A stretch of 64,000 nt of DNA from Chryseobacterium oranimense (lineage in GTDB: Bacteria > Bacteroidota > Bacteroidia > Flavobacteriales > Weeksellaceae). Below the pieces are notes generated by a model, which did no database searches, was not told the origin of the DNA, and worked only from the letters and a program-made list of their open reading frames with translations. Positions within the stretch are counted from its first letter, which is position 1, and the number at the start of each line of letters is the position of its first letter. Position numbers and translations under genes: made by a program. The stretch spans positions 2,294,001 through 2,358,000 of the forward strand of contig NZ_CP104203.1 of the NCBI RefSeq assembly GCF_025244725.1, read 5' to 3'. This document shows, one piece after another, positions 33,723 through 41,481 of the stretch.

Positions 33723-36122
33723 TTAATGTTTGGTGTATTCCGGCTCGTCTACGGTTTGGGTAGTCGGCATAAAGTACTCATTCAGCCAATAGAAGGTTTG
33801 CCCGTTCTGCTGGATTTTTACAGCCGGATTGTTTCTGTGGGAAAGCATGTGCTCTGCCAGCTGCTTATAGTTTTTAAAATACGCTCTTGCTGTCTCTTTT
33901 AAAACAACCTTAGATTTTTTCCAGCCTTTCAGCTTGTATTTCGACATCAGCTCATCTTCAGAGTTATCAAATCCGGTACTTAATCCTACGGCATAAGACA
34001 TTGGTTTTTCATACAGTTCGGATTTATCTAAGAATTTTAAAGTCGGATTGTATTTTTTCAGAATCCTGATATATTCTTTAATGGCTCTTGACTGGTTGAA
34101 ATCTGCTCTTTCCGGTTCTGTTTTAAGGTAAACTTCCGTATAGAAGTTCTTCAGGTTATCATATTCTGTTTCAGAAATAAGAATTCCTTTTTCTATACCC
34201 GGCTTGAAATCTTTCAGCTCTTTCGGGATATATCCTTTTACAAGGAAAGGGTTTCCGTAGTTGATCAGCTGGGCTGCAATTCCTGCAGAAACCGGATTGG
34301 TAAGGCCTGGGAACAGGTATTTATATTTCAGGTCTACATCTGTTCTTCCGGCACCTACTGAAGAATGGAAATAGTCATTCAGAGACTTGTCAATGGTCTG
34401 GTTATCCAAAGTAACCTGTGCTATAAGGCTGTCCACCGATTTTTTCAGGTAACCGGGTGTTGCTACGTCTCCTTTTTTAGGGAAGATTACAAATCCCTGG
34501 GACATACTCTGTTTCGGATAATCCAGCGAGAAGAATCCTTCATCGCCCTCTACAAGGTTAAAGTTATTTTTAGTAAGAACATCACTCTGGTTGATAATCT
34601 TTTGTTTTTTAAGTTCGGCAATGTTCTTTGCAGTATTAGTGACTACATTTTCTGCCATTAATACGAAATCGTTATAGGTATCGGATGACCTTGCACTGGT
34701 CTGGAACATGATCAGCCTGGCCTGAGCCTGGGTAAGAGAACTGATTACGCTGTACATGTTTCCGCTCTGATTGGCAGAGGTTCCTACTGTTATCACCACA
34801 TTCGTTTCATCCGGAACATTGGAAAGCAGGTTTCCTGCGGCAGAGAGAGCTTCTCCCACCGGCTGGTATCCGCTGTTGCTTGCACAGTTCATTTCATTGG
34901 TTCTTTCGTCAATGAATTTGGTGATTTTACTGTAATCCGAACTTAAGTTGGAAACGAGAACATTTTCTCCGCACGGATTATTTTTATATAAAACAACACC
35001 GTATTTTACGCCACTGAAATAAGAAGGTTTTTCGAATCTAAGCTGAAGATCCTGAAGAAGGGATTTTACAATCGGAGCATAAGGAGCGTTCGGCCCGCTT
35101 ACATCCAGAGCAAATACAATATTGATATTTTTATCTCTTTCCGTGATCTCCCTGTAACGGTCGAAATAGATTTCCTCTCCTAAAACGTTGAATACATAGT
35201 TTTTGCTGTAATCTAAAATATTGGTGAAATATTTTGTTTTGGAGTCCGGTGTAGGAGCCTCATTCAAAGGCAGACTTACCGGATAAATATTTTCTAGAGG
35301 AGTTCTTTTGTTGGTATCCGTAAGAAGAATGGCTGTTCTGCTTTCTGAATCTGATGCGCCCGGATATCCTTCATGGATTCCTAAGGTCGTTTCAGTTACT
35401 TTGGTATCATTTTTCAGCTTTACTGCAGAACGCTCACCCCATGCAGAGATCACATTGGCGTTGACCCATCCGTAAAGGTTGGTACTGATGCTGTCTATAT
35501 CAATGGAAGGTTTTTTACCGACCAAAAACCGTTTGTTGTTTTCTGCCTGCTTATAGACATACACCATCTGCCCGTTTGGAATTTTGACATTGGCGGCTTC
35601 TATAAGACTTGGTGAATTGAACACCATGATGGAATCGTTCTTATAATATCTTTCGGCACTCCTGATGACTTCACTGTGATTCGGCACCACAGCTACTCTT
35701 ACAGGGAAGCCTGTTTTTTCGCTTTTTAAAGAATTGTTCCATAAAAGAAGGTCGGTTTCAGGAATCCATCCATAGGTTTTAATAGATTTTGACGAAACTT
35801 TTTTCATCAAGGCATCAGGAACGTATTCCGCTACTTTTACCATTCCGTCTCTATGCTTCAGAACCATTAAAGGCTCAAGAAATTTAACTTCTTTGTAAGA
35901 TTTTTCGTCACTTTTATCAAGATAAGCTGTATTTCTGGACCTGTCTGAAATAACGATCCAAGGGACGGATTTTTTAGGGTATCCGTTTACAACCGGCGAG
36001 TTGTCTACCTGCCCGTACTGTGACGGCTCAGGGGTTCTTTTAGATGGCAGCTTCACCTGACAGCTTGCTAACAAAACTGATAATCCTATATAATATGCTG
36101 CTAGAGGAAATTTATTCTTCAT
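33723..36122 (-). CDS. tssR: TssR-like lipoprotein of type VI secretion subtype iii
   Basis: 799 residues. The signal peptide ends in lipobox LLASC (Cys at about 21), so it is a periplasmic or outer-membrane lipoprotein. SH3-like segments (PWIVISDRSRNTAYL, YGWIPETDLLLWN) come first. A von Willebrand A-like region follows (INIVFALDVSGPNAPYAPIV), then a helical C-terminal third. Size and domain order fit TssR, one of the proteins specific to Bacteroidota T6SS. It is the last gene of a four-gene operon. Confidence 0.8.
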   Translation of the reverse strand: MKNKFPLAAYYIGLSVLLASCQVKLPSKRTPEPSQYGQVDNSPVVNGYPKKSVPWIVISDRSRNTAYLDKSDEKSYKEVKFLEPLMVLKHRDGMVKVAEYVPDALMKKVSSKSIKTYGWIPETDLLLWNNSLKSEKTGFPVRVAVVPNHSEVIRSAERYYKNDSIMVFNSPSLIEAANVKIPNGQMVYVYKQAENNKRFLVGKKPSIDIDSISTNLYGWVNANVISAWGERSAVKLKNDTKVTETTLGIHEGYPGASDSESRTAILLTDTNKRTPLENIYPVSLPLNEAPTPDSKTKYFTNILDYSKNYVFNVLGEEIYFDRYREITERDKNINIVFALDVSGPNAPYAPIVKSLLQDLQLRFEKPSYFSGVKYGVVLYKNNPCGENVLVSNLSSDYSKITKFIDERTNEMNCASNSGYQPVGEALSAAGNLLSNVPDETNVVITVGTSANQSGNMYSVISSLTQAQARLIMFQTSARSSDTYNDFVLMAENVVTNTAKNIAELKKQKIINQSDVLTKNNFNLVEGDEGFFSLDYPKQSMSQGFVIFPKKGDVATPGYLKKSVDSLIAQVTLDNQTIDKSLNDYFHSSVGAGRTDVDLKYKYLFPGLTNPVSAGIAAQLINYGNPFLVKGYIPKELKDFKPGIEKGILISETEYDNLKNFYTEVYLKTEPERADFNQSRAIKEYIRILKKYNPTLKFLDKSELYEKPMSYAVGLSTGFDNSEDELMSKYKLKGWKKSKVVLKETARAYFKNYKQLAEHMLSHRNNPAVKIQQNGQTFYWLNEYFMPTTQTVDEPEYTKH

Positions 36123-36168
36123 CCTATTTTATTTTTATGATTGGTGGTGTATCCGGGGTCCGGACTTA

Positions 36169-37077
36169 TTATTTGCTTTGGTTGATGTCAACCTTGGTTA
36201 CACAGTTCTGTTTATCGTCCAGGTTTACTTTTACACTCTGGATCACAACATTTTTGTCAAACTGAAGGCCTGCGCAGTACATGTAAAAGTTATTCGCTTT
36301 ACTGTCGCTTACTTTTACCACTGTATTTTCATTGTTACACAGGTAAGTTCTCAGCAGGTAGTTATAATGCATGTTGAAACTGTTTCCGTTGGCAATCTGC
36401 TGCAGGTGATATTTGAAATCATCATCAACCTTTTTGTAGGAATCTTCTACCGGAATTTCATCCTCCTGTAAAGCATTGTAAGCAGGAAGAATCTTGATCA
36501 GGTGGTAAATAGGCTCCTGACTTTCTTCAGTAAATAATGCTACACGGTAGTCACCCGGTCTTTTATAGGAATAGATGGCCATTTTTTCTTTAGCGTCTAT
36601 ATTACCCGTTTCGCCAAACTTCCAGGCAAACTGTGTAGCCTCCGAAACTGCACGGAACTGCACATTTTCATTTTGCATCGCCTGTGTAGGCGCATCAATA
36701 ATGGTACTGATCTTCGCGCTGTCCTTTGGCTTCTGGTATCTTGGTGAAACCATTACAGGAAAAGTTTTGGTATATTTATTATCTATAATCAAGCTTACCG
36801 AATAATACCCCGGTTTATTGTAAAAGTGGATTCCGGTGCTTTTGTCGGAAGTGGTCCCGTCCCCAAAATTCCATCTTTTGGTTTTTGCGAACTGGGTCTT
36901 ATCCTCAAATAAAAGCGTATCGCCTACAGACAGTGAGGAAGGATAGACTACTCCCACAATATCATCGGCAGAATGGATCACCTTTTTCTGCAGCCATAAC
37001 GCAACGAGTGCCGCAATCAGCAGCGTTGCGATAACACCAATAATAATGTTCTTTTTGTTTTTTTGAAAATAATTCAT
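36169..37077 (-). CDS. PKD-domain inner-membrane-anchored protein, TssP-like
   Basis: 302 residues. One N-terminal membrane helix (about 11-30) is followed by a PKD-like domain (LLFEDKTQFAKTKRWNFGDGTTSDKS...YNKPGYYSVSLII) and a second degenerate one (FAWKFGETGNIDAKE...YKRPGDYRVALF). The C-terminal ~110 residues include two Cys. Position between TssO-like proteins and TssR fits the subtype-iii trans-envelope component TssP; the symbol is not certain. PKD folds usually mediate protein contacts, here probably in the periplasm. Confidence 0.7.
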   Translation of the reverse strand: MNYFQKNKKNIIIGVIATLLIAALVALWLQKKVIHSADDIVGVVYPSSLSVGDTLLFEDKTQFAKTKRWNFGDGTTSDKSTGIHFYNKPGYYSVSLIIDNKYTKTFPVMVSPRYQKPKDSAKISTIIDAPTQAMQNENVQFRAVSEATQFAWKFGETGNIDAKEKMAIYSYKRPGDYRVALFTEESQEPIYHLIKILPAYNALQEDEIPVEDSYKKVDDDFKYHLQQIANGNSFNMHYNYLLRTYLCNNENTVVKVSDSKANNFYMYCAGLQFDKNVVIQSVKVNLDDKQNCVTKVDINQSK

Positions 37078-37124
37078 AGTTAAGTGATTGTGATGTGTTT
37101 ATTCCTTTAATGTTTATTTTTTGA

Positions 37125-37649
37125 TTACTGGGTCCTGGCCCTTAATGCATTTTGTCTTTCGTAAAGCCGGTTCTGTTTGTCTTTAAAACCAATTCTGCAT
37201 TCTTCCACCTCTTTTTCGAATCTTTTTACGTCTTCAGTTGTTGTGGAAATTACTTTTTTGTCTTCAAAATACATTTTGTAGAATTTAGCGATCTGCGGAT
37301 AGGCATCTTTGCGGATATCCATGACGTCGTTTCCATGAAAATAGCTGGCAAGGCCATTAATCCCATTGAAAATATTATTTTCTGCAAAAGGCTCCGGAGA
37401 CTTGTCTGCAATTCTGCTGATCATGGTATAAGTACTGTCCATTTCAGGCTGTAATACTTTTTGTTCGCGTTCGAATGCCGCTTTCTGTTCCAGACTTTGT
37501 ATTCCTCTGACATCTTCTTCCGAGAACGGAGAATCATAGCCTTTTAAAAAGATGATTCCAAAGAATATCATAGCTGCCAAAAGCATTAGTATTAAGTAGA
37601 GAAACTGGTAATGCCTTTCCTTTTTAGATAGTGTGATAGATCCCTGCAT
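37125..37649 (-). CDS. TssO-like membrane protein of type VI secretion subtype iii (copy b)
   Basis: 174 residues with a cytoplasmic N-terminus, one membrane helix (about 16-36) and a helical, charged periplasmic domain. Topology and context match TssO, proposed to be part of the subtype-iii envelope complex. The preceding gene encodes a protein of the same size and topology, so the two may be paralogues. The gap to the upstream gene is 16 bp. Confidence 0.65.
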   Translation of the reverse strand: MQGSITLSKKERHYQFLYLILMLLAAMIFFGIIFLKGYDSPFSEEDVRGIQSLEQKAAFEREQKVLQPEMDSTYTMISRIADKSPEPFAENNIFNGINGLASYFHGNDVMDIRKDAYPQIAKFYKMYFEDKKVISTTTEDVKRFEKEVEECRIGFKDKQNRLYERQNALRARTQ

Positions 37650-37665
37650 ATGCTTTCTTTTTATA

Positions 37666-38199
37666 TTATCTTCTTTTACCTCCTGTAAAATTCCTTGTAG
37701 GATCTTTTCTGAGCTGGCCGTTGGCCCTTCCTACTTTTGCGATACAATCTTCAAGATCCCTGAGGACGATCTTCTTATTGGATTCTACTCCTATAATATC
37801 ATTCTTTAATTTCAGCATCGGCTCTATCTGCTTCATGAGAACGGCATAATGCTTGAAATTATCCACACTGTCTTTACCCATAATGTTTTTCACTTCTCTT
37901 ACATCATCCATGATTCTGGTTCTGAGAAAAACATCATTTTCCACCTTATTAATGTTGAGCTGGCTCATCTGGTCATAGATTTTATCTACATGAATCCTGA
38001 GAACATCACCTCGCATCATAAGTTCTTTGTAAGCATCAGCTTGCCTGACAATTCCTTCCCGCTGTATATTATAGCTTTTAAAAAAGAGGAATAAACACAG
38101 AAAAGACACCACCGAGAGAACGGCGAAAGACAGAATAAACTTCCAAATGCCTACTCTGACGTCAGATTTGTTAAGTTTTTTTTCCCTGTTAGAAGACAT
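37666..38199 (-). CDS. TssO-like membrane protein of type VI secretion subtype iii (copy a)
   Basis: 177 residues from the ATG at 38199 (MSSNREKKLNKSDVRVGIWKF); the frame is open further upstream, but the start here gives a sensible basic cytoplasmic tail and one helix (about 20-42). The rest is a coiled-coil-like periplasmic domain ending in a basic tail (FTGGKRR). It is the first gene of the tssO-tssO-tssP-tssR operon and lies divergent from the LuxR regulator gene. Confidence 0.65.
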   Translation of the reverse strand: MSSNREKKLNKSDVRVGIWKFILSFAVLSVVSFLCLFLFFKSYNIQREGIVRQADAYKELMMRGDVLRIHVDKIYDQMSQLNINKVENDVFLRTRIMDDVREVKNIMGKDSVDNFKHYAVLMKQIEPMLKLKNDIIGVESNKKIVLRDLEDCIAKVGRANGQLRKDPTRNFTGGKRR

Positions 38200-38379
38200 A
38201 TTTTTGCGATTTGTTTGGCCTGTGAAAATATAAAAAAAAAAATTTATGCGCAATACGTATTTTCCCTAATGTAGTTTCGTGAAAACCCCTATTTAACGAA
38301 GTTTAATTTCAACTTTCATAAGTTTTTCATAAATTAGGCCTCTGAATTTTAAATATCACCACCAAATCGATATTAAAAA

Positions 38380-39051
38380 GTGAGTAAATTATTATCAAAT
38401 ACAGTGCGATTTTCTATAGCTGACAGTGATTTTTATTTTAAAAAGATCATGATCAAAACTCTTATGGAAAATCCCTTCTATATGCTTCTGAATGACTGTA
38501 ATAACGGCCATGAGCTCGTGAACAGGATTTACAGGAGGCAGGAAGATGTGTTTATTATAGAACTGTTCATGCCGGTATTAAGTGGTATGGAAGCCATTAA
38601 GTACATCAGGAAAAACAATACGGAAACTCCTATTGTAACCTATTCCAGCACATACCAGGAGGATATGGCTGAGATTCTTTCAAAAATTCCCAATATTTAT
38701 TACTGCCAGAAAAAAAGTACAATTATAAAAGATATCATCAAAGGAAGTATTGCCTCAGATGGCTTCGATTATGAAAAATACTCCAGGGAATGGGAGCAGC
38801 AGCCACTCGCAGTACAGAACTATATGGAAAGGCAGAAAAAAGGCCAGGAAGAGCTAAACCCTACCGAAATACAGCTTATGAAATTCTGTTACGAAGGCTA
38901 CAGCAATAAGGAAATTGCAGAAAAGCTGAACCTGAGCACCCGTACGATAGACACTTATATCAACAGGCTTACGGAAAAGCTGGGACTGAAAACAAAGCTG
39001 CACCTTATCCGTTTCTGTGTGGAAAATGGCTACTACAATTCCAGCATGTAG
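38380..39051 (+). CDS. LuxR/NarL-type regulator with Asp-to-Glu receiver, candidate T6SS regulator
   Basis: 223 residues. The receiver-like domain has IIELFMPVLSGMEAI, so the usual phospho-acceptor Asp is Glu61. A linker of about 40 residues leads to a LuxR helix-turn-helix (LNPTEIQLMKFCYEGYSNKEIAEKLNLSTRTIDTYINRL). Glu can mimic phosphorylated Asp, so the protein may be active without a kinase. It starts with GTG, 180 bp from and divergent to the tssO operon. It is the only regulator gene next to the T6SS genes in this window. Confidence 0.82.
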   Translation: MSKLLSNTVRFSIADSDFYFKKIMIKTLMENPFYMLLNDCNNGHELVNRIYRRQEDVFIIELFMPVLSGMEAIKYIRKNNTETPIVTYSSTYQEDMAEILSKIPNIYYCQKKSTIIKDIIKGSIASDGFDYEKYSREWEQQPLAVQNYMERQKKGQEELNPTEIQLMKFCYEGYSNKEIAEKLNLSTRTIDTYINRLTEKLGLKTKLHLIRFCVENGYYNSSM

Positions 39052-39126
39052 AAAGATTTAACGTAATATTAATATAGGCTCAACATAAAAACTCCAACTC
39101 TTTAAACAAAAATATTTTGCCACTAA

Positions 39127-39159
39127 TTTGCTAGTATTCAATTTTTTTAACTAAATTTG
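39127..39159 (+). promoter_or_regulatory. Promoter of the HU gene
   Basis: TTTG (39127-39130), a 21-bp spacer and TAAATTTG (39152-39159) form a near-consensus flavobacterial promoter. The start codon is 31 bp downstream. Confidence 0.75.
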
Positions 39160-39189
39160 CACACCTAAAATTTAAAATTAAAAAAGGAA

Positions 39190-39480
39190 ATGACAAAGGC
39201 AGAATTGGTAAACACCATCTCAAATAAGTTGGGAACAGAAAAGAATGAAACACAGAAAGTTGTAGAAGCTTTTATGCAGGAGATCAGGACTTCTATGTAT
39301 AATGGGGATAACGTTTATCTAAGAGGTTTTGGATCTTTTATCATTAAAACAAGAGCTGCTAAAACAGGAAGAAATATTTCTAAGAACACTGCAATTGAGA
39401 TTCCTGCTCATAACATTCCTGCTTTCAAACCTTCAAAATCTTTTGTAGAGAAAGTAAAAACAAAAGTCGCAGTAAAATAA
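39190..39480 (+). CDS. HU-family DNA-binding protein
   Basis: 96 residues, a nucleoid-associated DNA-bending protein. MTKAELVNTISNKLG, the beta-arm region GFGSFIIKTRAAKTGRN and IPAFKPSKSF are classic HU signatures. A strong promoter precedes it. The next gene encodes a tiny basic protein 41 bp downstream, so they may share a transcript. Confidence 0.95.
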   Translation: MTKAELVNTISNKLGTEKNETQKVVEAFMQEIRTSMYNGDNVYLRGFGSFIIKTRAAKTGRNISKNTAIEIPAHNIPAFKPSKSFVEKVKTKVAVK

Positions 39481-39521
39481 AAATTAACTGAATATTAACT
39501 AGTTACTAAAAAATTAAAATT

Positions 39522-39611
39522 ATGCCAAGCGGAAAGAAAAGAAAAAGACACAAGGTTGCAACTCACAAAAGAAAGAAAAGAAGAAGAGCAAACAGACATA
39601 AGAAAAAATAA
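39522..39611 (+). CDS. 29-residue highly basic protein, probably ribosome-associated
   Basis: ATG at 39522 to TAA at 39609. It starts MPSGKKRKRHKVATHKRKK and ends in further Arg/Lys/His residues; about two thirds of the residues are Lys, Arg or His. Such peptides are typical rRNA-binding ribosomal proteins. I recall nearly identical peptides in other flavobacteria and a small Bacteroidota-specific ribosomal protein (bL38) described from the Flavobacterium ribosome, but cannot confirm that this is it. It lies between HU and RNase G. Confidence 0.75.
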   Translation: MPSGKKRKRHKVATHKRKKRRRANRHKKK

Positions 39612-39848
39612 TCTCTTTTTTTCGGGATTTACAATATAATAATATAGTTGGTGGTTTTAATTATTTAGAGTTCACCGACTATATTTTTGTTTGCAACGAT
39701 AAGATTCAAAAGGAAAAATAAAGGCTTTTGCAGATATTTTTTAAAAATATACAGCAATTTCATTCTAAATTCTTATATTTAAAATTATTTATTTGCTAAA
39801 AAATACGCCAGTTTCCTATAATCTTAATAAATTTTTATCTTATACAAA

Positions 39849-41408
39849 ATGAAGAAAGAACTAATAGTTTCGCATGAAGATGATCTTACAAAGATTGCAC
39901 TGCTGGAAGACGGAAGACTATGTGAACTTCATGAGCAAGAGGACAAAAGCGAATTTATAGTTGGAGATCTGTTTGTAGGAAGAGTAAAAAAGCTGGCACC
40001 CAACCTGAATGCTGCATTCGTAAACATCGGGTACGATAAGGATGCATTTCTGCATTATCAGGATCTAGGGCCCCAATACCTTACCTACAGAAAGTTTTTA
40101 AAAGACACTATTTCTAAAAAACAGAGCACTTCAAGCTTAAAAAATTTCGAGATACAACCCGAAATAGACAAAAACGGAACCGTAGAAAAAGTCATTGCCA
40201 AAGATGATCTTGTTCTGCTTCAAATCACTAAAGAGCCTATTTCCACAAAAGGTCCCAGGATCTCTACCCAGGTTTCTTTAACAGGACGTTTTCTGGTCCT
40301 GATCCCTTTCGACAACAAAGTTTCCATTTCTAAAAAAATCAGAACCACTGAGGAAAAAGAAAGACTGAGAACACTTATTGACAGCATCAAGCCTGAAGGT
40401 TTCGGTGTGATCATAAGAACCGTGGCGGAAGGAAAAAAAGTGGCAGACCTTCACAATGATATGAATCAGCTGATCCAGAAATGGGAAAGCACGTTCAAAA
40501 ACATTCAGAGAAGTAAAGTTCCGGCCAGAGTTTTAAGTGAAGAAGACAAAGCTTCAGCTATTTTAAGAGACAATTTCAACCAGGATTTCGTAAGTATCAT
40601 CTGTGATGATGAACAGATGGTAGGCGAAATGACCAACTATGTGGAGGTTATAGCCCCGGAAAAAAAGAATATTGTCCAGTTTTACAATTCACACATCCCT
40701 CTTCTCGAATATTACAACGTTGAAAAACAACTTAAACAAAGTTTTGGAAAACACGTTAATATTCCAAGTTCAAAAGGTGCTTACCTCGTTATTGAGCACA
40801 CAGAAGCACTTCACGTAATCGACGTTAACTCCGGAAACAACATCACCACCGGAAACTCCGCCAATAAAGAACATGCACTCAACGTGAACAAAATGGCAGC
40901 CACCGAGATTGCCAGACAACTTCGTCTCCGTGATATGGGAGGCATCATTGTAATCGACTTCATCGATATGCAGAACCCCGAACACAGAAGGGATCTGTAC
41001 GAGCATCTAAAAGAAGAAATGAAGCGTGACAAAGCACGCCACAAAATTCTTCCCCCGAGCAAATTTGGACTGATCCAGATTACCAGACAAAGAAACCGCC
41101 CGGAAAAACAGATCGAAACCAAAGAAGAAAACCCGAACAAAGACGGAGAAATCATAGCTCCGATCGTAATCGTGGAAAGAATGGAGGAAACCATAAGAAA
41201 CATTATACAGAAGGATAAAGGAAAACTTTACCTGCATGTACACCCTTTCGTTGAAGCTTACCTTACCAAAGGAATCAAAAGCATCCAGATGAAATGGTTT
41301 ATGAAGTATAAAAAATGGGTGACCATTATTCCACGGGATTCTTTCAAATATTTAGAATACAAGATTTACAATTCAAAAAAAGAAGAATTGGTTGGATATT
41401 CTAATTAA
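39849..41408 (+). CDS. rng: Ribonuclease G/E family endoribonuclease
   Basis: 519 residues. An S1 domain (about 35-110, with VGRVKKLAPNLNAAFVNIGYDKDAFLHYQDLG) has a charged insertion. The catalytic DNase-I-like region contains HVIDVNSGN and IVIDFIDMQ, whose two Asp bind Mg2+. It cleaves single-stranded RNA in rRNA and mRNA processing. The CPxC zinc-link motif that tetramerises E. coli RNase E is absent; ITRQRNRPE is followed by a Lys/Glu/Asn linker. It is much shorter than RNase E, with no degradosome scaffold. Confidence 0.93.
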   Translation: MKKELIVSHEDDLTKIALLEDGRLCELHEQEDKSEFIVGDLFVGRVKKLAPNLNAAFVNIGYDKDAFLHYQDLGPQYLTYRKFLKDTISKKQSTSSLKNFEIQPEIDKNGTVEKVIAKDDLVLLQITKEPISTKGPRISTQVSLTGRFLVLIPFDNKVSISKKIRTTEEKERLRTLIDSIKPEGFGVIIRTVAEGKKVADLHNDMNQLIQKWESTFKNIQRSKVPARVLSEEDKASAILRDNFNQDFVSIICDDEQMVGEMTNYVEVIAPEKKNIVQFYNSHIPLLEYYNVEKQLKQSFGKHVNIPSSKGAYLVIEHTEALHVIDVNSGNNITTGNSANKEHALNVNKMAATEIARQLRLRDMGGIIVIDFIDMQNPEHRRDLYEHLKEEMKRDKARHKILPPSKFGLIQITRQRNRPEKQIETKEENPNKDGEIIAPIVIVERMEETIRNIIQKDKGKLYLHVHPFVEAYLTKGIKSIQMKWFMKYKKWVTIIPRDSFKYLEYKIYNSKKEELVGYSN

Positions 41409-41418
41409 CAAAAAATTT

Positions 41419-41441
41419 AACCTCCGGTTTTTCCGGAGGTT
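41419..41441 (+). terminator. Terminator of rng
   Basis: Stem AACCTCCGG/CCGGAGGTT with loop TTTTT and a following T tract, 10 bp after the rng stop. A -7 element TATATTTG (41449-41456) for the next gene begins 8 bp later. Confidence 0.9.
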
Positions 41442-41481
41442 TTTTTGTTATATTTGCAATCTTAAAAAACACACGTACACA

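Noticed and set aside
38254..38379. T6SS box upstream of the tssO operon (TGTAGTTTCG)
   Set aside because: Only a half-site is seen, with no palindrome and no matching 49-nt spacing.
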